A stretch of 49,844 nucleotides of DNA from Actinomycetota bacterium. Its GTDB lineage: Bacteria; Actinomycetota; Rubrobacteria; Rubrobacterales; Rubrobacteraceae. The position numbers and the translations under genes are program-made. A model generated the notes under the pieces. It was not told the origin of the DNA. It made no database searches and saw nothing but the letters and a program-made list of their open reading frames with translations. Each line of letters begins with the position of its first letter. Within the stretch, counting starts at the first letter, position 1. The DNA lies in assembly GCA_004563715.1 (NCBI GenBank), contig SIRX01000110.1:1-49844 (forward strand), written 5' to 3'. This document shows, piece by piece, positions 8,899 to 16,922 of this stretch.

Positions 8899-9624
8899 TC
8901 AGAAAAGCTGGAACACAGCAACCGTGATCAGAACCCCGATCACGGCCCCGATCACCACCTGGTAGAGGTTGTGGGTCCCGCTCTCGATGCGGCTCTGGCA
9001 TACCAACAAGGCCATGAGCAGCGAGATGAGCGAGATCAGGCCTCCATACGGCCCACCGGCGGCTATAAAGCTCGCGGCCACCCACCCGGCGAACGCCACG
9101 GCCGCATGTCCCGAGGGCATTCCACCGGCGAACGCGCTCGGTGAGCGGGTAAGCGCCTTGCCCAGAAGGACCGCCAGCACCACCAGCACCAGCGCGACCA
9201 GCGTCAGGTGCCCCGGCCAGCGTCCGACGCTCTGCACCGTCTCCAGCGTGAACGGCCCGAGGTCGTCCGCCAGCACCAGGTACCCTACCAGCACCGCCCC
9301 GATGCTGGAGACCAGCACCGCCCCGGCGGCCACGTCTTTCGCCAGCTTCGCCAGCGGGTGGTACTCGGTCGTCACCAGGTCCACGGCGAACTCCATCGCC
9401 GTGTTGAACATCTCGGTGATCAGGACCAGGGTTATGACGAGCACCAGCAGGGCAAGCTCCAGCTTGCTCACGCCCAGGAGCACACTAAGGACCAGAACCA
9501 CGATCGCGGCGACGACGTGGAAGCGCATATTGCGTTGGGTCCGAACGGCGTAGACCATGCCCCGGTAAGCGTGGTTGAAGCTTCGAACCGTGGCCTGCTG
9601 GCGCTTTCCCGGTTTTTTAGCCAT
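8899..9624 (-). CDS. diacylglycerol/undecaprenol kinase fused to PAP2 phosphatase
   Basis: A protein of about 241 aa with two membrane modules. Residues about 15-125 match DgkA-type kinases, with ITEMFNTAMEFAVDL and the KDVAAGAVLVSSIGA helix. Residues about 135-241 match the PAP2 acid phosphatase family, with MPSGHAAVAFAG and a third motif SRIESGTHNLYQVVIG. In that third motif the position after the histidine that is usually aspartate is Q. The fusion pairs a lipid kinase with a lipid phosphatase, probably in undecaprenyl-phosphate or diacylglycerol recycling. The ATG at 9624 is used. A GTG five codons upstream is possible. It lies between ybeY and cdd, where Bacillus has a stand-alone dgkA. 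Confidence 0.88.
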   Translation of the reverse strand: MAKKPGKRQQATVRSFNHAYRGMVYAVRTQRNMRFHVVAAIVVLVLSVLLGVSKLELALLVLVITLVLITEMFNTAMEFAVDLVTTEYHPLAKLAKDVAAGAVLVSSIGAVLVGYLVLADDLGPFTLETVQSVGRWPGHLTLVALVLVVLAVLLGKALTRSPSAFAGGMPSGHAAVAFAGWVAASFIAAGGPYGGLISLISLLMALLVCQSRIESGTHNLYQVVIGAVIGVLITVAVFQLF

Positions 9625-9629
9625 GCTCT

Positions 9630-10037
9630 TCAGCCACACAGCTCATTTATCACGGCTTCCTGTACCCGGGCCATCTCGCTCGCGTCGAAGTCTTCGCCGT
9701 GGTCCATTTCGGCGAGGTGCAACGCCCCGTGGACCACCAGCTCTTCGACGTTCATCTCAGGTCCGGCGCACTCCGGAGCCACGACGATCTCCCCTACCAT
9801 CTCGCCGTGGGGTCCGTCGATCTCAAAGCTCAAGACGTCGGTGGGAGCGTCAACACCTCGAAACTCCCGGTTGAGATTTCGTATGCTCTGGGCGTCCACC
9901 AGTACCAGGGAAACCTCACCCATCCGCGAGACGTCGAGCCCGCAGCGGGTAAAGGCTGCCGTACACAACTCGGTGGCTCGGTCCGGGCTCAACCCGTTGT
10001 AGCCAACCTCGTCTAGAATCTCGACCGTAAAATACAT
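9630..10037 (-). CDS. ybeY: endoribonuclease YbeY
   Basis: A 135-aa metal-dependent endoribonuclease needed for 16S rRNA 3'-end processing and 70S quality control. The family zinc motif is seen as HGALHLAEMDH (three histidines spaced 4 and 6). The preceding REFRGVDAPTDVLSF block is the usual conserved strand. The ATG at 10037 follows GAGG with no spacer. The fourth codon is ACG (10028), which lies 9 nt after the same GAGG, so the start is not certain. It is 9 bp after pgpH and 5 bp before the kinase-phosphatase fusion, as part of one operon. Confidence 0.94.
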   Translation of the reverse strand: MYFTVEILDEVGYNGLSPDRATELCTAAFTRCGLDVSRMGEVSLVLVDAQSIRNLNREFRGVDAPTDVLSFEIDGPHGEMVGEIVVAPECAGPEMNVEELVVHGALHLAEMDHGEDFDASEMARVQEAVINELCG

Positions 10038-10046
10038 CCTCGGCCG

Positions 10047-12266
10047 TCAGGTCGTCTTGCTCGTGGCTTTGTCCGGTGTCTTGGGCTCGGGGGCGGCGGG
10101 GTACTCGATGCGGGGGCCGAGAAAGCCGATCAAGGCCTCGCCTATCGCCTCGCCGACCTCGTGTATCTCGTGCATCGTCAGCTCGCATTCGTCGAACTGG
10201 CCGCCGTCTAGCTTCTGCTTGATCGTGCTGCTCACCACGTCTTCGAGGCGTTTGGGGGTCGGCTTGGAGATGGACTTGACGGTCGCCTCCACCGAGTCCG
10301 CAATCATCACTATACCCGCCTCCTTTCTCCGGGGCAGCCCGCAGGAGTAGCGGAAATCCGCCTCGCGTATGGTCTCACCCTCCAGGGCCTCTTCGAGGGC
10401 CTTGCGGTAGAAGTACTCGATGCGGGTAGAGCCGTGGTGCTGGGCGATTATCTCCAGGATCTCCTCCGGCAAGTCCCAGGCGCGCCCTATCTCCAGGCCG
10501 TCCTTGACGTGCCGCCGGATGATGCGGGCCGAGAGCGTGGGGGTCAGCGCGTTGTGCGGGTTCATCTGGGAGATCTGGTTCTCGATAAAGTACGCCGGGT
10601 GCTCGAGCTTGCCGATGTCGTGGTAGTAGGCCCCGACCCGGGCCAGCAAGGAGTCGGCCCTGATACGCTCGGCGGCGTTCTCCGCCAGGTTTCCCACCAT
10701 CATGGAGTGGCTGAAGGTGCCCGGCGCTTTTTGCAAGAGCTTATGTAACAAGGGACGGCCAGGGTCGGAGAGCTCCAGGAGCTTCATCGGCGTCAGTATG
10801 TTGAAGGCGTTCTCCAGCAGCGGCAGCAGCACCATCGCCAGCATGAGCGAGAGAAAGCCGTTGCCCAGGCCCACGGCCCCCTGGCGCAAAGCAAAGACCA
10901 GCGTGTTACCGCCGATCAGGCTGACCGCAAAGGTTACCAGGGCGGTAATGATGGCTACGAACAACCCGGCTTTGAGCAGTTGCGTCCGGGAACTGACGCG
11001 CACCACGGTGTAAATGGCGAACCCCGAGGCGAGCAACAGCGCCGCGGTGAGGTAGAAGTCGTTGCCGGCGATTATGCCGACGTTGACGCTCGTGATCACG
11101 ACCATGAGGAACATCAGGCGCGGCCCCAGAAGTATGGTGCCGATTATGCTCAGGCCGGCGAGGGGTGTCAGGTACGGCGGGAAAGCCAGCGTGATAAAAA
11201 AGCGGGCCAGAGCGGTAAACATTATCATCAACGAAGCCGCCAGGATTATGCGAACCAGGGCGTTGGTGCGCAGGATGCGACGCCCAAAGCGCTCCAGGAA
11301 GTACCAGGCCATCCCCATCTCGGCGGCTACTGCGAGTCCTACCCCGAGAAACACCGTCCACGGGTTGGACTCCCGGTTGACGCTCAGGGCTTCGAGCAGC
11401 GCAGCGGTGTCCCGGTCCACGACCTCACCGCGGGCTATGATGCGCTCACCCTGCTGAACACTCCGGGTTACCGGCTCTACCTCGGCCGCGGCGTTGTCGC
11501 GGGCTGTCTGGGTAGCCTCCCGGTCTATGACATAGTCCGGTTCGAGAAAGCCCTGGCTTATCGCCTCCACGAGCGTCCTGACGTCTCCAGAGGCATCCCG
11601 GCTGGCCGCGTCCGAGAGCCGGGCCTGGCCTTCGGAGAGCGGAACGACCGAGAACGGCGTGCTTTCTACGTTGTTGTCTGCTACCGAGTACGTCTCGTAT
11701 AGTTCCTGCAAGTTCTCTACGGTGTACCGTTCGGCGTCGTCGATCTCCTCGTCTTCAAGAAACAAGAGCAGGCGGGCAGTATCCTCCGGCAAGAAGAACG
11801 GCGTGAGGTTCGAGATCTCCTGCACCTGTTCTTCCACCGGTTCGTCTCCGTCGCGTATATCCCTCACCTCGTCGAAAAAGGCGTACACGTTGTCCACTAC
11901 CTGATCCGAGACAGCGGGGTTCTCGCGGTAGACGTCATCCACCGCGTCGGCGGCCTGGGCGCGCGCCTGCTCTGTAGCGACCGGGTCTTCGTAGGTGATG
12001 TTCCGCGGGGCGTAGATGTCCTCCTCGGCCACGGCCCCGACCTCGTAGCGAACGTCGTCCTGCAAAACCCCCAGGGCCGCCAACGTCCGGGTATCGAGGC
12101 TGATCAGGAGCGTCAGCGAGGCCCAGGTGATTACGAGCAGCGCAACGTACAACCGCCTCCGGGGCAGACGCTCGATCCAGAGCCGGAAGCGTTCGAACCA
12201 CGTGGCGGGCCGGTGAAGCTCACTGGTCCTCTTTTCCGAAGGGGAAGTCCCTTTTTTCGGGCTCAT
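10047..12266 (-). CDS. pgpH: 7TM-HD protein, cyclic di-AMP phosphodiesterase PgpH family
   Basis: A 739-aa membrane protein. An N-terminal membrane helix (about 38-58) is followed by an extracellular 7TMR-HDED-type region to about residue 300. Several membrane helices and a cytoplasmic HD domain with H549-D550 in the HDIGK motif follow, preceded by FSHSMMVGNLAENAAERI. In Listeria and Bacillus this architecture hydrolyses cyclic di-AMP. The ATG lies 5 nt after GGGGA. The order phoH-pgpH-ybeY-dgkA matches the Bacillus yqf cluster. The final proline- and lysine-rich tail is not conserved. Cyclic di-AMP as substrate is inferred from family members. Confidence 0.92.
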   Translation of the reverse strand: MSPKKGTSPSEKRTSELHRPATWFERFRLWIERLPRRRLYVALLVITWASLTLLISLDTRTLAALGVLQDDVRYEVGAVAEEDIYAPRNITYEDPVATEQARAQAADAVDDVYRENPAVSDQVVDNVYAFFDEVRDIRDGDEPVEEQVQEISNLTPFFLPEDTARLLLFLEDEEIDDAERYTVENLQELYETYSVADNNVESTPFSVVPLSEGQARLSDAASRDASGDVRTLVEAISQGFLEPDYVIDREATQTARDNAAAEVEPVTRSVQQGERIIARGEVVDRDTAALLEALSVNRESNPWTVFLGVGLAVAAEMGMAWYFLERFGRRILRTNALVRIILAASLMIMFTALARFFITLAFPPYLTPLAGLSIIGTILLGPRLMFLMVVITSVNVGIIAGNDFYLTAALLLASGFAIYTVVRVSSRTQLLKAGLFVAIITALVTFAVSLIGGNTLVFALRQGAVGLGNGFLSLMLAMVLLPLLENAFNILTPMKLLELSDPGRPLLHKLLQKAPGTFSHSMMVGNLAENAAERIRADSLLARVGAYYHDIGKLEHPAYFIENQISQMNPHNALTPTLSARIIRRHVKDGLEIGRAWDLPEEILEIIAQHHGSTRIEYFYRKALEEALEGETIREADFRYSCGLPRRKEAGIVMIADSVEATVKSISKPTPKRLEDVVSSTIKQKLDGGQFDECELTMHEIHEVGEAIGEALIGFLGPRIEYPAAPEPKTPDKATSKTT

Positions 12267-12294
12267 GATCTTCCCCGGCAGCCCATGCTTGCCC

Positions 12295-13254
12295 CTACCC
12301 CTCCTGGGCCTGATCGTAGGCGTCTACGATCCTCATCACCAGGTCGCTGCGGATGATGTCGTCCCGGCGCAGCCCGATAAACGAGACGCCTTCTACCCCT
12401 TCGAGGGTGCGCCGCGCGTCCTGCAGGCCGCTCGTGTGGCCTTTGGGTAGGTCCACCTGCGTGATGTCCCCGGTAACCACCATCTTCGAGCCGAAGCCCA
12501 GGCGCGTTAGAAACATCTTCATCTGCTGAGGCGTCGTGTTCTGGGCTTCGTCTAGTATTACGAACGCGTCGTTCAATGTCCGGCCTCTCATGAACGCCAG
12601 CGGCGCTATCTCGATTATACCCCGCTCCAGATGCCCCTGGAACTTGGCCGGGTCTATCATCTCGTAGAGCGCATCGTAGAGGGGCCGGAAGTAAGGGTCT
12701 ACCTTCGCCATCATGTCCCCAGGCAGGAAACCGAGCGACTCCCCCGCCTCGACAGCGGGACGCGTCAGTATAATGCGCGAGACTTCGCCGCGGTTGAGGG
12801 CGTCGACAGCGAGTGCCACCGCCAGGTATGTTTTGCCGGTCCCCGCCGGTCCTATGCCGAACACGATTTGGCTCTCCCGGATCGCGTCCGTATAAGCCTT
12901 CTGGTTGCGGGTTTTGGGTGCTACGCGCCGGCCCCGGTGCGTCAGGATCACGTCCCCGAGGACTTCCCGCCCGCGACCGCCGGAACCCATTTTGTAGAGC
13001 CGCTCGGCGGTCTCCGGCGTCGGGTGGTGGCCGTCCTCGGCGAGCCCGACGAGGCCGTTGAACACCGACTCGGCCTCCTCTACCTCCCGCTCGCCGCCGC
13101 GCAACACTATCTCGTTGCCGCGCACGACGACCTCGCACTGCACCAGATCCTCGACCCGCCGCAGGACTACATCTCGATCACCGAACACGTCCAGCATCCG
13201 CCCCGGCGGGATGACGATCTTGGCCTCAACCTGGTTTTCGGTCCTGGTCTCCGT
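12295..13254 (-). CDS. phoH: PhoH-like ATPase, apparently ACG-initiated
   Basis: A PhoH-family P-loop ATPase, 319 aa if it begins at ACG 13254. The Walker A GPAGTGKTY is near residue 135 and Walker B VILDEAQNTT near 235, with the RNA-binding-like N-terminal domain before them. In the frame between an upstream TAG and the first ATG (13197) there is no ATG, GTG or TTG. The reading METRTENQVEAKIVIPPGR restores a normal family N-terminus, and AAAAGGAGG (13259-13267) ends 4 nt before this ACG. The ATG at 13197 has no Shine-Dalgarno and would remove the first strand. The conservative extent is 12295-13197 (300 aa). It sits 32 bp after yqeY and 28 bp before pgpH. Confidence 0.93.
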   Translation of the reverse strand, partial: TETRTENQVEAKIVIPPGRMLDVFGDRDVVLRRVEDLVQCEVVVRGNEIVLRGGEREVEEAESVFNGLVGLAEDGHHPTPETAERLYKMGSGGRGREVLGDVILTHRGRRVAPKTRNQKAYTDAIRESQIVFGIGPAGTGKTYLAVALAVDALNRGEVSRIILTRPAVEAGESLGFLPGDMMAKVDPYFRPLYDALYEMIDPAKFQGHLERGIIEIAPLAFMRGRTLNDAFVILDEAQNTTPQQMKMFLTRLGFGSKMVVTGDITQVDLPKGHTSGLQDARRTLEGVEGVSFIGLRRDDIIRSDLVMRIVDAYDQAQEG

Positions 13255-13258
13255 TTTT

Positions 13259-13267
13259 CCTCCTTTT
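13259..13267 (-). promoter_or_regulatory. Shine-Dalgarno deciding an ACG start of phoH
   Basis: AAAAGGAGG on the minus strand, a near-perfect anti-16S match, in the short yqeY-phoH gap. The only codon it can serve at a normal distance in the phoH frame is ACG at 13254, 4 nt away. The next canonical start (ATG 13197) is more than 60 nt downstream. Confidence 0.6.
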
Positions 13268-13286
13268 GTGTACTGCTACGGTGCGG

Positions 13287-13733
13287 CTACTGCTGCAACC
13301 GGCTCCGGACCAGCGCGGAGAGCTCCCGGCCCTCCGCCCGGCCTTCAGCGAGCGCCATAGCGCGGCCCATCACAGCGCCCATGTCCTTCATGCTGCTGGC
13401 GCCGGTTTCCTCTACCGCCCGACCCACGATCCGCTCCAGCTCTTCTCCGGACATGGGCGCCGGCAGGTAACCCCGTACGATCTCGGCTTCCGCGGCTTCC
13501 CGCTCGGCTTGTTCTCGACGCCCGGCTTTGTTGAAGGCGTCCGCAGACTCCTCGCGCTGCTTGAGTTGCCGGCGGAGAACGGCCCGCTGCTCCTCTTCAC
13601 CCAGAGGGTGGCCCGCCTCTATCTCGGAGTTCTTGAGCGCGGAAGAGAGCATCCTGAGCGCCGCCACCCGCGTCCGATCCCGGCTCTTCATGGCTTCTTT
13701 TGTATCACGTTGTATTTGCTCTGTTAAGCTCAT
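13287..13733 (-). CDS. yqeY: YqeY/GatB-C-terminal-like protein
   Basis: A 148-aa protein of the YqeY family, related to the tail domain of GatB, which binds tRNA during amidotransfer. The biological role of the stand-alone form is not established. It shows the helical N-terminal half (MSLTEQIQRDTKEAMKSRD) and the C-terminal motif EIVRGYLPAPMSGEELERIV, then the KDMGAVMGRAMAL helix. The ATG at 13733 overlaps the stop of the preceding HIT remnant, so its translation may depend on passage of ribosomes through that remnant. A weak AGGAA lies upstream. Confidence 0.92.
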   Translation of the reverse strand: MSLTEQIQRDTKEAMKSRDRTRVAALRMLSSALKNSEIEAGHPLGEEEQRAVLRRQLKQREESADAFNKAGRREQAEREAAEAEIVRGYLPAPMSGEELERIVGRAVEETGASSMKDMGAVMGRAMALAEGRAEGRELSALVRSRLQQ

Positions 13734-13996
13734 GGCATTCCTATTCTTGGTCCGCTCATTGCATGCAGGCGCAAGCGGGAAACCTCCTGCCCGGCATCGG
13801 GACGGTTGTTGATCCTGACGGCGCACCCGCTCCCGGGCACCCCGGGCTTCTCGGCCACCTCTAATGAGGCTCCGAAGATACGCTTCACCACCCCGTCGGG
13901 CAACTCCTCGGCCTGAGCCAGAGACCCGACGCGCTGCCTTTCGCCTGCGACCTCTTTGTCTGCTATTTCGCAGAACAAGCGATTATGCTTACCCAC
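13730..13996 (-). pseudogene. decayed HIT-family (histidine triad) gene
   Basis: An open 88-codon reading frame between rsmE and yqeY, whose two ends match HIT hydrolases. The start MGKHNRLFCEIADKEVAGER corresponds to the family FCxIxxGE opening. The end INNRPDAGQEVSRLRLHAMSG corresponds to the INxxxxxGQxVxHxHxHxxxG block. The middle of about 30-40 residues, normally holding VLAFxDINPxAPxHxLVIPK, is missing. The first and the nucleophilic middle histidine of HxHxH are both arginine (CGC codons), and only the third remains. The frame stays open, overlaps the rsmE end and overlaps the yqeY ATG, so it may survive as a translated linker. It is very unlikely to be an active hydrolase. Confidence 0.7.
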
Positions 13997-14729
13997 GGCC
14001 TCCGCTCCCTTCCGAAGCCTCAGCGCAGCGCTCCAGGACCGCCCGGGCCCGCGCGACGGCCACGATGCCAGCGGTCTCGCTGCGGAGCCGGTACGGGCCG
14101 AGTTGAGCCAGCGGCATACCGGCCTCCCGGGCTACCGCCACCTCCGCCTCGCTCCATCCACCTTCCGGACCCACGAAGAGGCTCACCGCGGGACCATCGA
14201 TCACCTTCTCCAGCGCCGGCAAACCGTTCCCGTTGTGCAGCATAACGCCGCCGGATCCAGAGCCTCTCAAAGTCTCTCCGAGCGGCACGGGGTCCCGAAC
14301 CTCCGGTATCCGCAGCTGCAACGATTGTCGAGCCGCCGCAGCCGCCAGCCGCCGCCACCGCTCGACCTTGCCGCCCTCTCCTACGGGACGGGCCACGCTC
14401 CGGTCGGTAACGAGCGGCACGATCACGTCCGCACCAAGCTCTGTAGCTTTTTCGACTACGAGGTCCATGTTCTTCCCCTTGGGAACGGCCTGGTACAGAT
14501 ACACCCCTGTAGAGTCTCTACCCGCCTCGCTCAGCTTCTCCAGGATAGCGGCTTCCCGGCCGTTGCGCAGCCGGGCGAGGAACAAGCTGCGGGCTACGTC
14601 TACCACCTCGATGTGGTCCCCGCTCCGGCCCCGGAGTACCTTGCTGATGTGCCGGGCTTCACGTTCCGGCAGGGTCAGCGGTTCGCCGCTCGACAGGGTA
14701 TCGCTAACGAAGATGCGGGTGATAGCCGT
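13989..14729 (-). CDS. rsmE: 16S rRNA m3U1498 methyltransferase, apparently ACG-initiated
   Basis: An SPOUT-class methyltransferase that N3-methylates U1498 of 16S rRNA using SAM. The C-terminal knot is clear in LFVGPEGGWSEAEV and LGPYRLRSETAGIVA. The N-terminal PUA-like domain (TRIFVSDTLSSGEPL then REARHISKVLRGRSGD) is fully readable, but the frame has no ATG, GTG or TTG before it. ACG at 14729 lies 8 nt after AGAGG (14738-14742) and gives 246 aa, the normal length. The first canonical start, GTG 14606, would give 205 aa and delete about 40 residues of the RNA-binding domain. It follows dnaJ by 17 bp and overlaps the HIT remnant. Confidence 0.93.
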   Translation of the reverse strand, partial: TAITRIFVSDTLSSGEPLTLPEREARHISKVLRGRSGDHIEVVDVARSLFLARLRNGREAAILEKLSEAGRDSTGVYLYQAVPKGKNMDLVVEKATELGADVIVPLVTDRSVARPVGEGGKVERWRRLAAAAARQSLQLRIPEVRDPVPLGETLRGSGSGGVMLHNGNGLPALEKVIDGPAVSLFVGPEGGWSEAEVAVAREAGMPLAQLGPYRLRSETAGIVAVARARAVLERCAEASEGSGGRG

Positions 14730-14737
14730 GCGAGAAA

Positions 14738-14742
14738 CCTCT
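14738..14742 (-). promoter_or_regulatory. Shine-Dalgarno deciding an ACG start of rsmE
   Basis: AGAGG on the minus strand, 8 nt before ACG 14729, with a second purine run AGGAG (14744-14748) just upstream overlapping the dnaJ stop. An ATC at 14723 is the only other initiator-like codon nearby in this frame. Confidence 0.5.
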
Positions 14743-14746
14743 GCTC

Positions 14747-15883
14747 CTACCGGAAGACGCTTCTGAGCCGGTCGAAGAAAGATCCACCGCTGCCGTTGTA
14801 GGTCTCTTTGCCGCTGGACTCCTCGAACTTCTCCAAAAGCTCCCGCTGCTCCGGTGAGATCCGGGTCGGGACCATGACGTCCACCACCAGCTTGAGGTCT
14901 CCACGGCCCCGTTTGCGGAGGCGCGGCATCCCTTCGCCGCCGATGCGCAGCGTGGTTCCGGGTTGAGTCCCGGCCTCTATATCTACGGCCCTGCTGCCTT
15001 CCAGCGTCGGCACCTCCACCGTGGTCCCCAACGCAGCTTCGACGAAGGTGATCCGCATGCGGTGAACCAGGTCATCGCCGTCGCGCAGAAGCTCGGGGGC
15101 GTCTTTGACCTTTATTATTACGTAGAGGTCTCCCGGGGGCGCTCCCGGGTCACCGTCGTGGCCGGCGCCACTAATCCGCATCCGCATGCCATCTTCGATG
15201 CCTTCCGGGATGCGAATGTGACGCGAGGCCATCTCTGATACCCGGCCGCCACCCCGGCAGTTCTCACAGGTGACCTCGATGATCCTGCCGCTACCGCCAC
15301 AGGTGGAGCACTGCTGCGTGCTGACCATCTGGCCCAGCAGGCTGTCGCGGACGGTCTGTATGATGCCCGCGCCGCCGCAGGTGCCGCAGGTGCGGGTCTG
15401 GGTTCCACCCACGCCCCCGCAGACGCTACAGTTCCTGACCGTCTGTACGTTTACCTCGCGCTCGGCACCGAAAGCCGCTTCGTGGAGAGACAGCTCCACC
15501 TCCACCTCGGCATCGCCGCCGCGGCTGGGACGGCGGGCGCCCGCCCCTCCGAAAAAGGTTCCGCCGCCGAAGCGGTCTCCGAAGAAAGCCTCGAAGATGT
15601 CCTGGAAACCGCCGAACGGATCTCCGCCACCCGGGTAACCGCCACCGCCCCCCCCGCGCGGGACCTGGTGGCCGTAGGTGTCGTAGGCCCGGCGGGCTTC
15701 GGGATTGGAGAGAACCTCGTAAGCTTCGGTAAGCTCCTTGAATCGTTCTTCGGCACCGGTGTCCCCGGGGTTGGCGTCCGGGTGATGGTCACGCGCGAGA
15801 CGGCGGTAAGCCTTCTTCACGTCCGCCTCGGATGCCTCCCGCGGCACGCCCAGTACCTCGTAGTAATCGCGCTTCGCCGCCAT
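14747..15883 (-). CDS. dnaJ: chaperone DnaJ (Hsp40)
   Basis: A 378-aa type I DnaJ, which stimulates the DnaK ATPase and delivers clients. The J domain covers 1-70 with HPD at 34-36, followed by a Gly/Phe-rich linker (about 75-125). Four CxxC zinc repeats follow (CSVCGG, CGTCGG, CSTCGG, CENCRG) at about 150-215, then the client-binding barrels and a C-terminal dimerisation end. The ATG is separated from the hrcA stop by one base, with no Shine-Dalgarno, so it is probably translated by re-initiation. dnaK and grpE, usual partners in hrcA operons, are not in the window. Confidence 0.96.
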   Translation of the reverse strand: MAAKRDYYEVLGVPREASEADVKKAYRRLARDHHPDANPGDTGAEERFKELTEAYEVLSNPEARRAYDTYGHQVPRGGGGGGYPGGGDPFGGFQDIFEAFFGDRFGGGTFFGGAGARRPSRGGDAEVEVELSLHEAAFGAEREVNVQTVRNCSVCGGVGGTQTRTCGTCGGAGIIQTVRDSLLGQMVSTQQCSTCGGSGRIIEVTCENCRGGGRVSEMASRHIRIPEGIEDGMRMRISGAGHDGDPGAPPGDLYVIIKVKDAPELLRDGDDLVHRMRITFVEAALGTTVEVPTLEGSRAVDIEAGTQPGTTLRIGGEGMPRLRKRGRGDLKLVVDVMVPTRISPEQRELLEKFEESSGKETYNGSGGSFFDRLRSVFR

Positions 15884-15884
15884 G

Positions 15885-16907
15885 TCAGAACTGGTTGCTC
15901 AGACGGAGGGTCAGGGACTCGGCCGCCGAACGAACGGTGGCGATCGCGGCGTCGTACTCCATACGCTTGGGCCCGATAAGGCTGACGACGCCGTAGGGCC
16001 GCTCCCGGTGGCTGTAGGCAGCGGCGACGAAGCTCGTGTTCGCGAGCCGGTAGAAGCCGCTCTCGGCACCGATGGAGACTACGAGACCGGTGGGGTTGGA
16101 GAGCGAGCGCTGCAAGGCGTCGCCCATCAAGCGAAGCAACCAGCGGCGGCGCTCGAAGATCTCTATAACCGTCGCCAGGCTCGACGGGTCAAGGTCGTCC
16201 AGACGGGCGAGCAGGGCAGAAACCCCCTGGATAAAAAGCCCGCGCTCGGTAGCCCGGCTCAGGATCTCGACGGCCTCCAGCACGGCCTCCACCACGAGCG
16301 GGTTGTGGTCCGAAAGCACCTTGCGGGCAGCCAGCGAAAGCTCCAGGTCTACCCCGAGAGGGCGGCCTTGTATCCAGCCGTTGATGGCCGAGAAGATCTC
16401 GCGCATCTCTTCGTCGTCGACCTGGGCCGGAATCGCCAGGGTCGTGCTGGACGAGGCGCCGCTCTCCATCGAGACCACCAGCAACACAGTTTCCCGGGAA
16501 AACGGCAGGTAATCCACCCGGGCGAGCGAGTCACCCAGGGCTCCCGGCCCGGCGACCACGGCGAGGAGGCGGGTCACCTCGCTCATGTTCTCGGATACTC
16601 CGCGGAGCAACTCGTCCACGTTCCCGGAACCCAGCGGTGCTTCAAAAGAGCCCTCCTGCGGCGTGTCCCCGGCAACCAGGGCGTCCACGTAGTAGCGATA
16701 GCCGGCATCGGTCGGTACGCGTCCGGCGGACGTATGCGGGTGGGTAAGCAGGCCAACAGATTCCAGGTAGGCGAGCTCGGCCCGGATGGTGGAGCTGCTG
16801 GCCTCCACGAACTCGCCCAACGCATGACTGCCCACGGGCGTTCCGGTGGAGATGTATAGCTCCAAGGTTTTGATCAGTATCTCGTGTTGCCTGCTAGTGA
16901 GGTTCAT
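15885..16907 (-). CDS. hrcA: heat-inducible transcription repressor HrcA
   Basis: A 340-aa repressor of class I heat-shock genes. A winged-helix DNA-binding domain covers about 1-75 (SRQHEILIKTLELYI through TIRAELAYLESVGLLTHPHTSAGRVPT). A GAF-like middle domain and a C-terminal segment VSLIGPKRMEYDAAI match the family. No CIRCE inverted repeat is visible in the 34 bp between lepA and hrcA. The ATG has no Shine-Dalgarno but lies 9 nt after a TAGAAT hexamer, which suggests an almost leaderless transcript. It is followed one base later by dnaJ, a likely regulatory target on the same message. Confidence 0.95.
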   Translation of the reverse strand: MNLTSRQHEILIKTLELYISTGTPVGSHALGEFVEASSSTIRAELAYLESVGLLTHPHTSAGRVPTDAGYRYYVDALVAGDTPQEGSFEAPLGSGNVDELLRGVSENMSEVTRLLAVVAGPGALGDSLARVDYLPFSRETVLLVVSMESGASSSTTLAIPAQVDDEEMREIFSAINGWIQGRPLGVDLELSLAARKVLSDHNPLVVEAVLEAVEILSRATERGLFIQGVSALLARLDDLDPSSLATVIEIFERRRWLLRLMGDALQRSLSNPTGLVVSIGAESGFYRLANTSFVAAAYSHRERPYGVVSLIGPKRMEYDAAIATVRSAAESLTLRLSNQF

Positions 16908-16916
16908 ACGGCAGAA

Positions 16917-16922
16917 ATTCTA
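16917..16922 (-). promoter_or_regulatory. -10-like TAGAAT before hrcA
   Basis: TAGAAT on the minus strand, ending 9 nt before the hrcA ATG, in the 34-bp lepA-hrcA gap. No convincing -35 is seen. If used, the transcript would begin 1-3 nt before the start codon. Confidence 0.45.
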
